A stretch of 64,000 nucleotides of DNA from Edaphochlamys debaryana (GCA_016858145.1 JAEHOE010000002.1:1-64000); one strand, 5' to 3'; shown: positions 41,085 through 52,040, counted from the first letter of the stretch. Notes: generated from the letters alone by a model not told the origin. A program made the numbers and translations.

Positions 41085-41506
41085 AATCGATGGCGAGCCC
41101 GGCGCGAGCTAACAACGGGGTGTTTGTGGCGGCTTCAGCCGTTGAGACGGCACCAGTTGACATTGGCGTGGTAAGTGACTTGCGTTAGACGTTGCTACGT
41201 ACTGTGTAACTGTCACGAACCCCCGTGTAGGCGCTAGAGCTTTGCGTGTCTGTTGGAGGAACGTTCAAAGCCCTACTGGTAAGGTGGCGATGTTTGCCGG
41301 ATCAGGTTGCTATCCATCCTATATTGGCGTCAACGTGCCACCCGCCTGCCTTGTAGGATCAGCCTGTCGCCAAACGACGACGAGATGCTGTCGCTTCATC
41401 AGCACGCAAGGAGCGAGCGGAAGCCCGTGAGAAGCGAGCTGCTGTGGAGGCCCATGTTCGCGAATATTCGAGGGCGTACCGGCAGTGTGAGAAGATGATT
41501 CAGGAG
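41085..41506 (+). CDS. three small exons, last one a basic coiled coil
   Basis: Exons 41,085-41,170, 41,231-41,278 and 41,357-41,506 join in frame (phases 1, 0, 0) with introns of 60, 78 and 71 bp. They encode SMASPARANNGVFVAAS, ALELCVSVGGTFKALL and DQPVAKRRRDAVASSARKERAEAREKRAA, ending RQCEKMIQE. The last is Arg/Lys/Glu/Ala-rich with a bZIP-like basic stretch and is likely a coiled coil. No specific function was recognised. Confidence 0.55.
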
Positions 41507-41577
41507 GTCAGTGAACTGTCAACGCACGACTATTTCTGGGCCGTTTGAAGATGTCTCACCACATGTTTCAAATTCAG

Positions 41578-42652
41578 GTCGAGTGCACTGGATCAGAAGC
41601 TGACGACGAGGGCACCACTCCGAGTAAAGAGCCGGACTTTTCCCACTTCGCCGTCCTTGGTGCCTGCATGTGGAAACATCGCGATGCATCCAGCAGGGTC
41701 GACGCCCTGGCAGGAGCGTCGTCCATGAAGTCGTTCCCTCCAGATTTGTCGAGGGCGTCATGCCAAGCAGAGTATGCGCAGTGTGCAGCGAGATGGTGTC
41801 TACCAAAGAGAGCAAGCTGCTTTCATGGCAATCTATGGCAGCGGAGCTTGAATATCTACGTGCCGATGTCCACCCTGACGCACTTGTGCGTTGGCCGGCT
41901 CATGTGGTGCACTGGCGACCTCCCTTACATCCCGACCCGCCCTCACGTGTTCGGCCGATGGGATACCAACGTCACTGGCTGCCTCCCCAACAGCGGAAGG
42001 GGCGCTCACAGCGGCCTCAAGGTGAACCTCCGGCAGACCAAGTCCTGCCCGACAATACAACCATTCCATGTGTCGGGGGAGGAGCCTATGGACCCGCCTC
42101 CACGAGCGCTATTGATGGAGAGATAGGATGCGACCGGCCGGTTGCTTATCGGGATATTGATGCCGACGTCTTCATGGGCCATGGTGAGTCAGTTTGTCGG
42201 GCAATTTAACTTGTGACCATTCACGACGTCGTTCTGGCTGTACAGGTGATATTCCGTCGGTTGCTGCGCAAGACGTGCCCGGCCTAGGTGGGCAACAACA
42301 AACGACTTGTACGGGTGAGGTAGGTTGTGAGCAGTTAGACGCAGGCGTGCTATTACGCTCAGTCTTCAAGGCATAACTCTTTGTGACGTTTGCATGCCGC
42401 AGGCGATGCTGACAGCGACCCAGAGACCTACCCAGTACGGGTCGATCACAGGCCTACGGTTGATGTGATCGACGGCGTCTCGACGACGGTCGCTGCCTAC
42501 TGCATGCGTGTGGAAACGTCGGGTGCCAACGCAACGGCGGTTCTTGCTGACGATGGGTCCTTGGAGGTGGTTTTTTGCGACGTATGCGCTGCCGCTCTGC
42601 AGCACGTCCCAAAAGAGGGGTCCCAGCGTCGGAAACCAGACGGTGAGTGGTG
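41578..42652 (+). CDS. Cys-rich upstream region of the Helitron Rep, several exons
   Basis: Exon 41,578 onward (VECTGSEADDEG) is in phase 0 with the preceding one. After a short intron or frame change near 41,650-41,700 the frame reads SRFVEGVMPSRVCAVCSEMVSTKESKLLSW, a C-x2-C region like the one that precedes Rep in many Helitron proteins. The intron at about 42,183-42,244 leads to DIPSVAAQDVPGLGGQQQTTCTG. Then an intron to about 42,403, and DADSDPETYPVRVDHRPTVDVIDGVS, ending QHVPKEGSQRRKPD with a donor at about 42,653. The splice choices here are less certain than upstream. Confidence 0.5.
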
Positions 42653-42708
42653 GACGTAACGCGCTGATGCCCAACCTGCTGTTAATTGGAATCCCCTTTT
42701 GTGTCTTC

Positions 42709-44756
42709 AGGAACTCCAATCCCCACTGTCCGGATCCCACAAGGCTCATTGGCGCGCATGGATGGTGGAGACGTTCCAGACGACCTCCCAAAACTGAGTT
42801 TTATGGAGCAGCAGCTGTTCGGGCGTGGAAAGGTGCAGCAGTTTCTTCTGCCTGCAGATCGCGATGATGATCGTGGGTATCCGACGGACGCGGCCCCTTT
42901 GAAGATCACGAGTCACGGAATTGCAGTCGCCAACCCTCCGTTTCACCAATTGGTGGAGTCGATTCCGCGACACCCCGAGGCCTTGGCTTCCAACATTTCG
43001 CTGCTGTGTATCCCCGCTGTACGGTCGGCGGCTGAAGTGTTCAAGTACCTGAATGGGGCGAAAGCGTACTCCGTCGAACCACGAGCCGTGTTGGCATGGA
43101 CGACGTTCCTCCAGAAATGTGACAACGAGGTGATGTGGGACGAGGACGCAATTTCATTTTGGAAGAACCGCCATCCGAGCGGGACAGTACCTCGAGCGTT
43201 GCTGCAAGATGCAATCGCAACGTCGGACGTCGCTATCAGTGACCTACTTAGGAATGTATTACTACGCGATCGATCTGGCCCAACGCCTGTCCGTGATGGT
43301 GCCGATGTGGTCGCTGAGGAACCGTTACCATTCTTTTCCCTGAGTGACGGGCACGTGCCTCCTCAATTTCGGACCAACTCCGACAACGACGACCAAGGGT
43401 TGACCGAGTTGGAGATCATACTTGCAGAACAGTCTCCCGAACCCTCTCCCTCGGACCACAACATTGTCCGCTATGCTGCCACGGTACAACAGGAGCTCAA
43501 CAACTCTCGGACGTTAGTATGGGCCTCTGGAGGTCCTGGGGCGAAGGTGAGCTGTTTAGGGAACTTGCTTCTTCCTTCCGGGCTATCTAACAGCTGGTGG
43601 TATTTGCAGGTTCTGGACTTTCGGGACGACGGTCACCTTGGTCACTGTTTCCCCACGTCGTTCCCTTATGGCATCCATCGCCCAGCGGGAATGTCTCTGG
43701 CACAATTCTTTCGTCATTTGATTCGGCGGGTTCCTCGTCGTCAGCATAACGGCAATCCGCTCCTCGTAGCCAGGATGATTGATTTTCTTCGTCTTGAAGG
43801 GTCGCGTCTACATTCATCTATTACTGCCAAATCAAGCGTCGCCGACGTCGAAGCTGTGGGGCATATTCCGCGCGACGTCGTGCGATCTATGGCTGAAGTC
43901 TTGGCATTACCCTACCATGACACACGACGCCGTGAACTGCTGAACGCCAACTCGCCTTTAGTGCGAAGTTTGGTCCGAACTATGACGCGGACATCACAAC
44001 GCCTGGACATGACGGATGCCTACTACCAGGGCGCTCAGGGGTCTATGGCAGCCGTCAACGCAGTGGTTGGATTACCATCAGTCATATTCAACGTCAATCC
44101 CGCCGACCTTCACAGCGCCGCTGTCATGACTGCGGCTGGCGAGGTTGTGGAGACTGGGATTGACGGTGGTCCCACTTCGTCTGAAAAGATCGTGAAGAAA
44201 TGGCGTCGCGTGCGCGAGAACCCCCACTCGTGCATGAGACTACTATTGGCAGTTTGAGACGCGATGTTGAAAGAATTATTTGGATTTGAGCGTGGATCAA
44301 AGAAGCAGAATGATCCAGACAGCTGCTTCTGTGGTGTGGTATTCCACGTCTTCGTGAAAGTGGAACAAAGTGGACGAATGGCCCTACATCTCCATGGTGC
44401 AGCGCACGTCGCGGCCCTATCTCCAGAACGTCTACGGGCGTTGTTCGAGGGTCCCAACTGCCGTGCGTTATCTTTGGCCCATTCGTTGTGTTGCATGTGG
44501 CTACCAGATCCCTATTACGACCTTCAGGCCGGCCCAGAGATGCGTTACGTGGACCCTGCGGATGGTCTCGACCTGCACCTTCTGGGCGAAGAAGGTGGTC
44601 CGGTAGAGCCCTTGCGTCCTCCACCTGTGGATAAAGAGCGCCCTCCGGCCTCATTCAAGTTCCGCAAGGTTGCAACATCGCCGCCCCGTGTTTCGGTACT
44701 GGCCGGGAAGCGGGTAATCCACAAGAGGTGTGCTGCACATCTAGCAGCCGTGGTGT
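42709..44756 (+). pseudogene. Helitron Rep N-terminal part with HUH motif, broken by a stop and by the CACTA insertion
   Basis: Begins GTPIPTVRIPQGSLARMDGGDVPDDLPKLSFMEQQLFGR. The intron 43,547-43,609 (63 bp) precedes VLDFRDDGHLGHCFPTSFPYGIHRPAG and the Helitron-like N domain. Then comes RVRENPHSCMRLLLAV, a TGA at 44,255-44,257, and in the same frame DAMLKELFGFERGSKK, which is the expected continuation, so the TGA is a nonsense change (CGA to TGA would do). RMALHLHGAAHVAAL carries the HUH pair (H-L-H) for metal binding. The frame ends at AAHLAAVV, where the CACTA begins. Rep nicks and rejoins single DNA strands in rolling-circle transposition. Confidence 0.85.
44754..44756. repeat. left target-site duplication TGT
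   Basis: TGT immediately before CACTCTGGG; repeated at 55,779-55,781 right after the other end. Three-base duplications are standard for CACTA elements. Confidence 0.88.
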
Positions 44757-44770
44757 CACTCTGGGAAAAG
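44757..44770 (+). repeat. left terminal inverted repeat of the CACTA
   Basis: CACTCTGGGAAAAG, an exact inverted match of 55,765-55,778; the match stops after 14 bp. It starts with CACT, as in the CACTA superfamily. Confidence 0.92.
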
Positions 44771-44779
44771 CACTACCTC

Positions 44780-45020
44780 GATTCTGCTTCGGTTCCTCTT
44801 CGGGCTGCTTCGGTTCCCCTTCGGTTTCTCTTCGGGCAGCCGAGGGCTCTTCGGGTCCTCTTCGGGAGCTCTTCGGGTCAGTTCGGCCAACCGAAGCGGG
44901 CTCTTCGGGCGCTCTTCGGGTGCACTTCGGGTGGCTGCCCTGTAAGACTGCTACTTCGGGTGCCCGAAGAGGGCTCTTCGACCGTGCTTCGGCCCTCTTC
45001 GGGTGCGACTTCGGGCATCC
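44780..45020. repeat. left subterminal CTTCGG array of the CACTA
   Basis: More than 20 copies of CTTCGG followed by T or G in about 240 bp, nearly all in one orientation, with two or three inverted copies (CCGAAG) at the inner side. It probably forms transposase binding sites. The apparent reading frame through it (SSGCFGSPSVS...) is an artefact. Confidence 0.85.
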
Positions 45021-45263
45021 GAAGCAGGACAGAAACTGTCCCGTGCCAGCCAGCTCAATCACGCTGTATGAGCTCGGCTAACTAACATGGTGCATGTATA
45101 GTACCCCAGCTGTGCAAGGGATGCACTCGGCGCGGTTCGTGGTCCATTGCGCATGCCGATATGCCTCGCTTCGCTGCAGCAGGGCCCGCGCAAGGTCAAC
45201 TGTGTGCCTATATGCCTATACGAGGTCGCCGGGATACGCGTTGACAGTAGACGTGGCACTTCA

Positions 45264-45292
45264 GGGGGGTCGACAGGCCTGTCGACCCCATC
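45264..45292. repeat. perfect GTCGACAGG palindrome, copy 1
   Basis: GGGGTCGACAGG followed by its exact complement CCTGTCGACCCC, 24 bp with no loop. Related palindromes sit at about 51,868 and 53,079 in the same transposon. Confidence 0.85.
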
Positions 45293-45453
45293 CAGCCATC
45301 GAACCCGTAACTTCCCGTAACTCCACTATCGCTAACTGCGCGCGGGTGCGTCCGAACATATAAAACAAGCATAAGCCACTGGAGCCATCAGAGCGCCCCT
45401 TTCCCGAGCGACAACTCAATCGTAGCCACCATCGCCTGCTCCACCTTGTTCCA

Positions 45454-47402
45454 ATGCAGTTTTCTTGGCCGCGTCCAGTAGGAAAACTCTATCAACACGC
45501 CGACGGTTCATACAAGTGCCCCAGCTGCGACTGGTTCGTCGGAGGCAAACGGCAAACTTATCGCCACTGCACGTTTTGTGCTCTTGGCATCCCACAGCCA
45601 GATGCGAAAGTGCAAGCGCTCCAGAGGCAGCGCATTCGCGCTGAAGCCAGCGACGCGGAGGCAAATAGGCAGCTCGATGCCTGCCCTACCTCCCCACAGC
45701 GCCGGTCCCAGTTTTACGATCAAGTAAAAGCAGCAGATCAGGCATCAACGGCTCAACGTGGCCGCGATAAAGGGGTGGAAGAGGTGCGCCGTCCTATCCT
45801 AAGAACCTGCGATGCACCACACATTACCACACGCTGCTGCTGATGCACGTGTTTGCCCTTCTCCAGGTCGGAGACAGCAACAGCGACAGCGACAGCCTTC
45901 ACGCTCAGTCCCGGGGGAGCTCCGAAGGCCGCAACCAGGCCAGTGCTTCGGGAGGGTAAAGTGCCCTCTCGCTCTCTCACACCCTGCTGTCTCACTTCTC
46001 TTCTGTCTCCAAACCTGCCCGTCCAGACACCCACTGAAGCCACCCACCCAGCCACAAACAGCCCAGCTACAAACAGGACGGAGACTGGGTGTGTGGAGGG
46101 AGTGGAGGTGAGATCCTTGCCTAAAGCTCACTCCTTTTCTCTTTATGCCTCTGTGTCCCAAGTCCTATGCCTCGTCCTCCAAGCAGGGCCTAGATCCTCC
46201 CGAGCAGCAGGAGGCCGAGGCCGAGGCCGTGCAGGAGGTGGGTTGACCCCCCCCCCCCACACACACACACACGCTGAGCACCGCTGAACACCTTGATAGG
46301 CAGCGCTGGCGACCTTGCACTGCCATTTACGCGTATCGCAGCAAAGCGCAACCACGTGGTGATTACGCCCAATTTTCACTAATTTCTGCTTGCAGGGCAC
46401 CGACACTCTGCTGAGCGACGACGAGGTGGGCACCTGCATGCACTCGGGTTCACAAACTGAGACCAGACGTTGCCAACACACGCTGCCTTGATTGCAGGCG
46501 TCCAGCCATGCAGCTTACCAGGACGCGGCTGATGAGGCCGAGTTGCTGGAGGACATGGCAGCTGGTGCGACTCTGGGGTCAATCTGCTTGTGACGTTTGT
46601 GCCCTCGGCGGGTTCCACATGCCTGAGGGCTTACTTGCCAACTGACCGTGTCCAGGCATGCTGCACGGAGCTGGGGTCGACGCACAGAGCGAGGCCGACT
46701 CCAATGATGGCGGGGACGGTGACAGGGACGAGGATGGGGACGGCGAGGATGCAGGCGGGCCCACACCTGGTCCTGCCCCCCAGCTGTGCCCGTGTGGCTG
46801 CCAGCAACCGTACGCTGGCATGCCTGGGTCGTACAAGTACTACGAGGCTCACCTGCACCTGCCCCTCTACAGCGGATGCCGCTACAGTCTTCGCCAGGTC
46901 ATCTTCAACATATTGCAGTTTTACTCGCAGTTCCGCCTGGCCAAGACGTTGGTGGATCTAGTCCTCGCGTGGCTCCGTGACTGCGTCCTCCCTGAGCACA
47001 ACAACCTTCCTGGCAGCATATACCATCTGCGGCGCCTAGTGGGGGCAGGACACTGGCGGCAGTTCGAAGTGCACGTCTGCGCCCATGCTGACTGTGTTGG
47101 CCACATCTACCCCAACCTGCGGCAGCGCGATTGGGAAGCCCACAAGGGGGACTTCTGCCCGCACTGTGGGCTGTCACGATTCGAGCAAGTCAGCCTCGGA
47201 GGTGAGCACGCCATGCAAGCCTGTCATCACGGCCAATGAATCAGGTTTTAAACTAGAGCCCGCCTGTACATCATCGCAGCCAAGGTGCTGCTTCGACCCC
47301 GTTTCTGGTACATCGACTTCGGCGCCAAGGCATCCATTGCTGACCAGCTGTTCCCCAGGACGAAATTTGCGAGCGACCGGGCCCACTGGCGGTTCTGTCA
47401 AA
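45454..47402 (+). CDS. tnp2-like CACTA transposase, N-terminal exons only
   Basis: Exon 1 (45,454-45,783) has YKCPSCDWFVGG...YRHCTFCALG, a C-x2-C...H-x2-C-x2-C zinc motif. Short acidic exons follow at about 45,867, 46,027, 46,187, 46,397 and 46,500. The main exon (46,656-47,200) has LCPCGCQQPYAG, HLPLYSGCRYSLRQ, VDLVLAWLRDCVLPEHNNLPGSIYHLRRLVG, HVCAHADCVGHIY and FCPHCGLSRFE. This order (L-Y-x-G-C, then L-P-x-x-N-x-L-P, then C-x-x-D-C, then C-P-x-C-G-x-S-R) is the N-terminal part of plant CACTA tnp2. One more exon (about 47,280-47,402) reads LLRPRFWYIDFGAKASIADQLF, like the segment just before the DDE domain. The DDE domain itself does not follow; acidic exons do. This suggests truncation or fusion to downstream exons. 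Confidence 0.78.
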
Positions 47403-47520
47403 CGGTGCGTTTGTATGGAGACTGGAGGGCACTGGCACGGAGTAGGCGACAGAGGTGAGGAACGGATTGCCCTGGCTAACAGACCGTTCTGACTCCCCCC
47501 TCCTCACGTCGTGTACTGCA

Positions 47521-48010
47521 GGCAGACGAGGACGCTGACGAGGACGAGGAGGCCGCTGAAGAGGAGCCAGTGAGCAGCAGCATGGAGCAGGATGGAGCGG
47601 CTTGCTTTTCACTGTGACCATCAGGACTCCCCCCTCCCTCCCCACACTGTGAACTACAGGCGGACGATTACGACGAGGAGGCTGCCGTAGAGGAGCTAGT
47701 GAGCAGCGGCGAGGAGCAGGAGACGCAGGTGAGGGACCGTGGTTTACGTAGCATGGATGCAGGTTACACATAGGGGCCTCTCACGCCATCAATTGCTGCC
47801 ACGCAGGCGGACGACAGCGGCGACGAGGAGGTGGAGGAGGCCGAGGAGGTGGAGGAGGCCAAGGAGGCCGAGGAGGCTGAGGAGGAGGCGGCGGAGGAGG
47901 AGGAGGAGGAGAAGGTAGGCTTCGTGGTGCCGACGGCAGGTCTTCAAAGTTAACTGCCAACGCTAATAGCCGGTGTTATGTGCTCTCATGCAGGGTGAGG
48001 CCAACGTGCT
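47521..48010 (+). CDS. duplicated acidic exons
   Basis: Three successive exons each begin GCAGACGA or GCGGACGA after an AG: ADEDADEDEEAAEEEP (47,521), ADDYDEEAAVEELVSS (about 47,661) and ADDSGDEEVEEAEEVEEAKEAEE (about 47,807-47,913). They look like copies of one exon and would give a highly acidic linker between the transposase-like and oxygenase parts. The following exon (about 47,995) ends in GDFRHG and a stop unless it is spliced, so the join to 48,069 is unclear. Confidence 0.45.
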
Positions 48011-48068
48011 GCCGGGCGACTTCCGGCATGGCTGATGTGCCCGACGTGCGCGTGTGTCCGTGCCTCAG

Positions 48069-50715
48069 GAGGTGACAAGGCTGGCCGAGAAGGCCAAGGG
48101 CAAGCCATGTTCGCTCGCCGGCGATGGCACAGGCGGTGACACCGCTGACGGCCTCCGGCGGTCGGCTCGGCAAAGCTGCGCCGGCGCATTTGCCGGAATG
48201 GCAGGCCCGTCCATGACGAGCCGCCGCCGCACCACCAGCGCACCGCCATCCATTCGCCGCTCAGCGCGCAACGCTGCCCAGAAGCACCAGGACGCGGATG
48301 GTGCGTCAGAGGAGGGGAGCGACGAGGAGGACGGCAACGAGAGCGAGGGCAACCAGGACAACGAGAGCGAGTTCGAGGAGGCAGGCGACGTGGACGACCC
48401 CATCTTCATTATCTCGGATGATGAGGCCAAAACCGTGCAGGTACGCTACACGCCACTTGAGTTGGGGGCTGAGCGAGGGACTTAAGTCGGAAGCTTCCAA
48501 CAGTATGGCCTCATAAGCATGTTCCCCCGACTCAGGCCACGACCAAGACCGGCGGCAGTGGAGCCAAGGGCACGAGCAGCGTGGAGGCCGAGGAGTACAG
48601 CCAGCAAGAAGATGCCATGCGCCGCGAGGTACGTGTAGCACTTGCCGGGTTGACTGCTGTACCGGATTCCCGAGGCGCTCAATGCAAGCTAACCAGCAGC
48701 TTCCTCGCCCGCCACTACTTGCAAACAGTTCCTCTTTCGGCTGCGGGACCTGTGGCCCAAGAGCAAGCTGCAGGTGATGGAGATCACGGAGGACAGGTGC
48801 AGGACCCTAGCCGACGTAAAGGCTGGGCTCAAGACCAACGGATTTGCGTGGAGCCGGGTGAGCTGTGGGGCTGCTGATGGCGGCCCGGGCCTCCGTATTC
48901 TAGCAGTCTAGAAGACCGGCAAATGGAAAGCGTATATGAGACTACGTTAGCGATGTCTCTTAAGCAGCAAGTGGAAAGAGTGAGCTTGTTACCATCCCTT
49001 ACCCCCGGAAGGCTACAATGGAAGATGACATGGACGGCATCATCACTGGGCTCAAGGAGTTTTATGACGCGCACACCACGGAGGTGAGTTTCGGTGTGTG
49101 GGTGGTGCATGCGTTGTAGGCCTAGGCCACAGGCGAATCGTGCGGTCGGCTTGGTTCAAGGATGGAAGTCAAACTGCGAGACGCAGGAGCTCACCGGTCC
49201 ATGTCACATGCATCTCGTGTCTGTGGGGCTGGTGTGATGTGCGTATTGACCTGTAGAACACTTTGAAACCCAACCCACCATGCAGCCCATCTTTCTCGCC
49301 GCAAAGCTGAACAAGCGGACCTGCATGATCAAGATCGATGATGGCGGCGCCAAGCAGACAACTGGTGGCGCCTTTGGGCAGCGGTGCCAGACCCACTTCG
49401 GCAAAAAGGACAAGCCGATGGGCGACTGGCAGATTCGCTTCGAGGGCACCCTCAAGAGTCTCGGGAGCATCGGGGCCTCGGGGCTGGGCGACAAGTTCAG
49501 GCTCCACCCGGGCGCTGTCCTCACCAACGAGCAGACCAACACGAAGAAGAAGAGGCAGAAGCCCATGTCGCGGCAGGTGAGCGGGGAAACCTGTCAAAAT
49601 GGGGCAGGCGAGGGGTGGGGGACGGCGGGAGGAGGAGGGGTGGGCGGGGCACCAATCTTGCAAGGTGCTCCACGTAGCGATCTCTCATGGACCCTCCCTC
49701 CTTTGCTCCAGGCGCTGCACGCAGACCTGCAGACCCACGAGCCGGGCTTCGCTTGCATCTACGCGGTGGACTGCGACTTGAAGCTTGGCCTCATTCGGAA
49801 GAGCCACACGGTGCGTGCACGGCAGGGCCACTGGGTGTCGGCGGCCTCAGCTCAGCGGCAAAGCTGCCGGGTCGAGACAGACTGGGATTATTATTTGTTG
49901 TGCAGCACTTGGGCCTCCTGATTGGGTGTGTGCTGGGTGTGTTCCAGGTGACACCCAAAAACGTCACCGTTGCGACTGCCGGCGCGCCCCCCCTCTCCCT
50001 CCTTGCCATGTATCTAACGCAGCTGGCGGCTGAGATTGCGCTGCTGGAGTCCAAGGGCATGAGCCCCACCGACATTGCCAAGACCATCACGGTGGCGGAG
50101 CCGGAGGAGTTCATCCTGAAGAAGGGCTGCGCTCTCTTCCTGGACGGGCACACGTTCCACTGCGGAACCGAGGGCAGGGACGGTGAGCGCGACATGCGCG
50201 TGCACTGGTACGTGACCGCTGGCAAAAAGAAGGACCAGACGCACCTCGTCGACCTGTACGCGTGGCCGATCGCTGCGAAGGTGTATGGCAGCGTGGGCGC
50301 GCAGGCTGCTGCGGACGCGGCAGCTGCACTGGCGGCGGGTGGCGTGCCCTCATCGCTGGTCAGCAGCAAGCGGACGGCGAGCAAGCTGCCGCCGACGCCG
50401 CCAAGCGCCGTGCTGCCTCAGGCGGACCGGTCAACCCGGGCGAGGGTGCGGGGGGCCGCGAAGGCCGGGGACAAGGTCGGCAAGGCTACCGCGACAGACG
50501 GCGCTGAGCAAAGCGCGGCCAGCACAGACGCTGGCGCGGCCAGCGGCCCGCGGCGGGGCCAGCCCCCGGCCAGCGGTGGGGCCAGCGGCGGGGCCAGCGG
50601 CGGGGCCAGCCCGGCCAGCGGCGGGGCCAGCCCGGCGGCCGGCACCGAGCCACCCCCGGCCGGCGTGGACGCCAGCGCGGCGGCAAACGCCAAGCCATCC
50701 ACGGCCGGCGTTTAG
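48069..50715 (+). CDS. 2-oxoglutarate/Fe(II)-dependent dioxygenase carried by the CACTA
   Basis: Seven exons, all phase 0: 48,069-48,440, 48,536-48,628, 48,729-48,857, 49,012-49,083, 49,286-49,576, 49,712-49,810 and 49,948-50,715. The N-terminus is basic, then acidic. The catalytic part has QALHADLQTH (H-x-D, His codon 49,718), FACIYAVDCDLKLGLIRKSH (the strand after HxD, ending in the usual S-H), and CALFLDGHTFHCGTEGRDGERDMRVHWY, with the second Fe-binding His (50,158) and the 2-oxoglutarate-binding Arg. These are the signatures of the double-stranded beta-helix oxygenases (PhyH/TET-JBP/AlkB class). The C-terminus is GGAS/Pro-rich. The substrate is unknown; a nucleic-acid base or histone is attractive given the setting, but inferred. 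The start is uncertain: no ATG opens the first exon, so it may belong to the transposase transcript. Confidence 0.78.
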
Positions 50716-51865
50716 GCCAACGAGGCGGACAGTGGAGTGGCCGATGCTGCCGCGCTGGGGCAGGGCGCGGGCGGACCCGTGGAGGGGGAGAGGGCGGAGG
50801 ACTGCAGGCGGCGGTGGAGCCGCCGCCGCAGAGGGGAGGAGGAGCCACGGGGGCCCGCAGAAGGCGGCCCCACGGGCAACCAAGGCAGGCGGCGGGCCGG
50901 CGTCGGCCGCCTCGGGCGTCGAGCCATCCACGACTGGCGTTTAGGCCAGGGCGGCGGACAGCGGAGCGGCCAACGCTGCCACGTAGGGGCAGCATCGCGG
51001 CCGGGGTAGAGCCACCCCTGGCCGGTGTCGAGGCAGCATAGGCAACGGCTGCGCTTGCTTGCATTCCTGGGCGGGCGGCAATGTGATCATGTATGTGGGG
51101 TTCGACCTGGTGGGGGGCCCTTGGGCCCATGACACTGGACCCGAGGCTGTGATGCGGGAGTGCTGGGGCCTGGTAGGTTGGAATGATATGGGCCGATGTG
51201 GGACCAGGCTTGTACGTTTGCAGACTTGGCATTGGTGCCCCTGCCTTGTGGTAGCATGTAGCCAGTGGAAACGCCGACAGGCCTTCGCCTCTCTATGTTT
51301 GCGAATGGGAGGACCTTGGTCAGAGCCACGGTGTGAAGTCGCGTGGCCTGAAGGTTTAGCGGTCGAGTGGGGGAGAAAGGTTGCGGGCGACAAAGCAAGC
51401 AGGACATGGGCCGGGCCAAGTGAAACGCTGAGCTAGAGAGGAAGAGGGGCGTAGAGAAAGCTTCAAGAGGGGTAGGGTCTTCGCCTTGGCGCCGTGAGCG
51501 GGAAGAATCTGCACTGTCCAACCTGTCACGGTGTGAATCCCGTCCCCTTGTCTCCATGTCGCTGCCTGGCTCCTTGCCCAGTCACTTGCATGACTTGGAT
51601 GCACCGTTAGCTCTACACTAGTGCTCGGCATGGCATGTTCACGCTAGTGGAAGGCATGGCAGCCAGGTAGCTAAGCTGGGACGTCCTTGCTTGGATGCTG
51701 GATTTGGCCTTCGTGATTCCTGTCTGTGGCAGCCATGGATCACCGAGCCCAAACAGCTCTGTGTGAACAGGTAAGTGGTTAGGGCGAAAGTGGGGCGGTG
51801 GCGGACGTTCAGGGGCACAAGGTCGGGGCCAGAGCAGCAGGTAGGTGCGCGGCCGTGTCCAAGCA
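50716..51865. other. non-coding spacer with a 230-bp direct repeat
   Basis: After the oxygenase stop, GGCGTTTAGGCCA...GGCGGACAG...GGCCGATGCTGCC appears at about 50,707 and again at about 50,937 (GGCGTTTAGGCCA...GGCGGACAG...GGCCAACGCTGCC), including the stop codon region. From about 51,010 on, the sequence is AT/GC-balanced with no coding signature. It contains no recognised gene. Confidence 0.5.
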
Positions 51866-52040
51866 GGGGGTCGACAGGGCTGTCGACCCCCCCCAACAAC
51901 AACGACTAGGGTCACCGATCGCCTCTCCTGTACAACATAAGTATGTAGCGTCAGTAAGAGCCCGCCGCAGGCCCGGGCGCTGTGCGGTGTGAGTGCATGA
52001 TGTGTGCAGACCGTGATGCAACACGGCTCCCGCAAGCTTT
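51865..52040 (+). repeat. left arm of a 175-bp inverted repeat tipped by a palindrome
   Basis: Starts with the near-palindrome GGGGGTCGACAGGGCTGTCGACCCCC, then AACAACGACTAGGGTCACCGATCGCCTCTCCTGTACAACATAAGTATGTAGCGTCAGTAAGAGCCCGCCGC. Its reverse complement recurs at 52,930-53,105 with about 85-90% identity by eye. The pair encloses the promoter and the first two exons of the unknown gene. Confidence 0.85.

Noticed and set aside
44728..45081. Open frames through the CTTCGG array (SSGCFGSPSVS-type peptides)
   Set aside because: Subterminal transposon repeats; period and inversion explain the frames.
47806..47915. Possible simple-sequence expansion (GAGGAGG)n rather than exon
   Set aside because: Kept as an exon with low confidence because the acceptor, donor and neighbouring exon pattern repeat; a pure microsatellite cannot be excluded.
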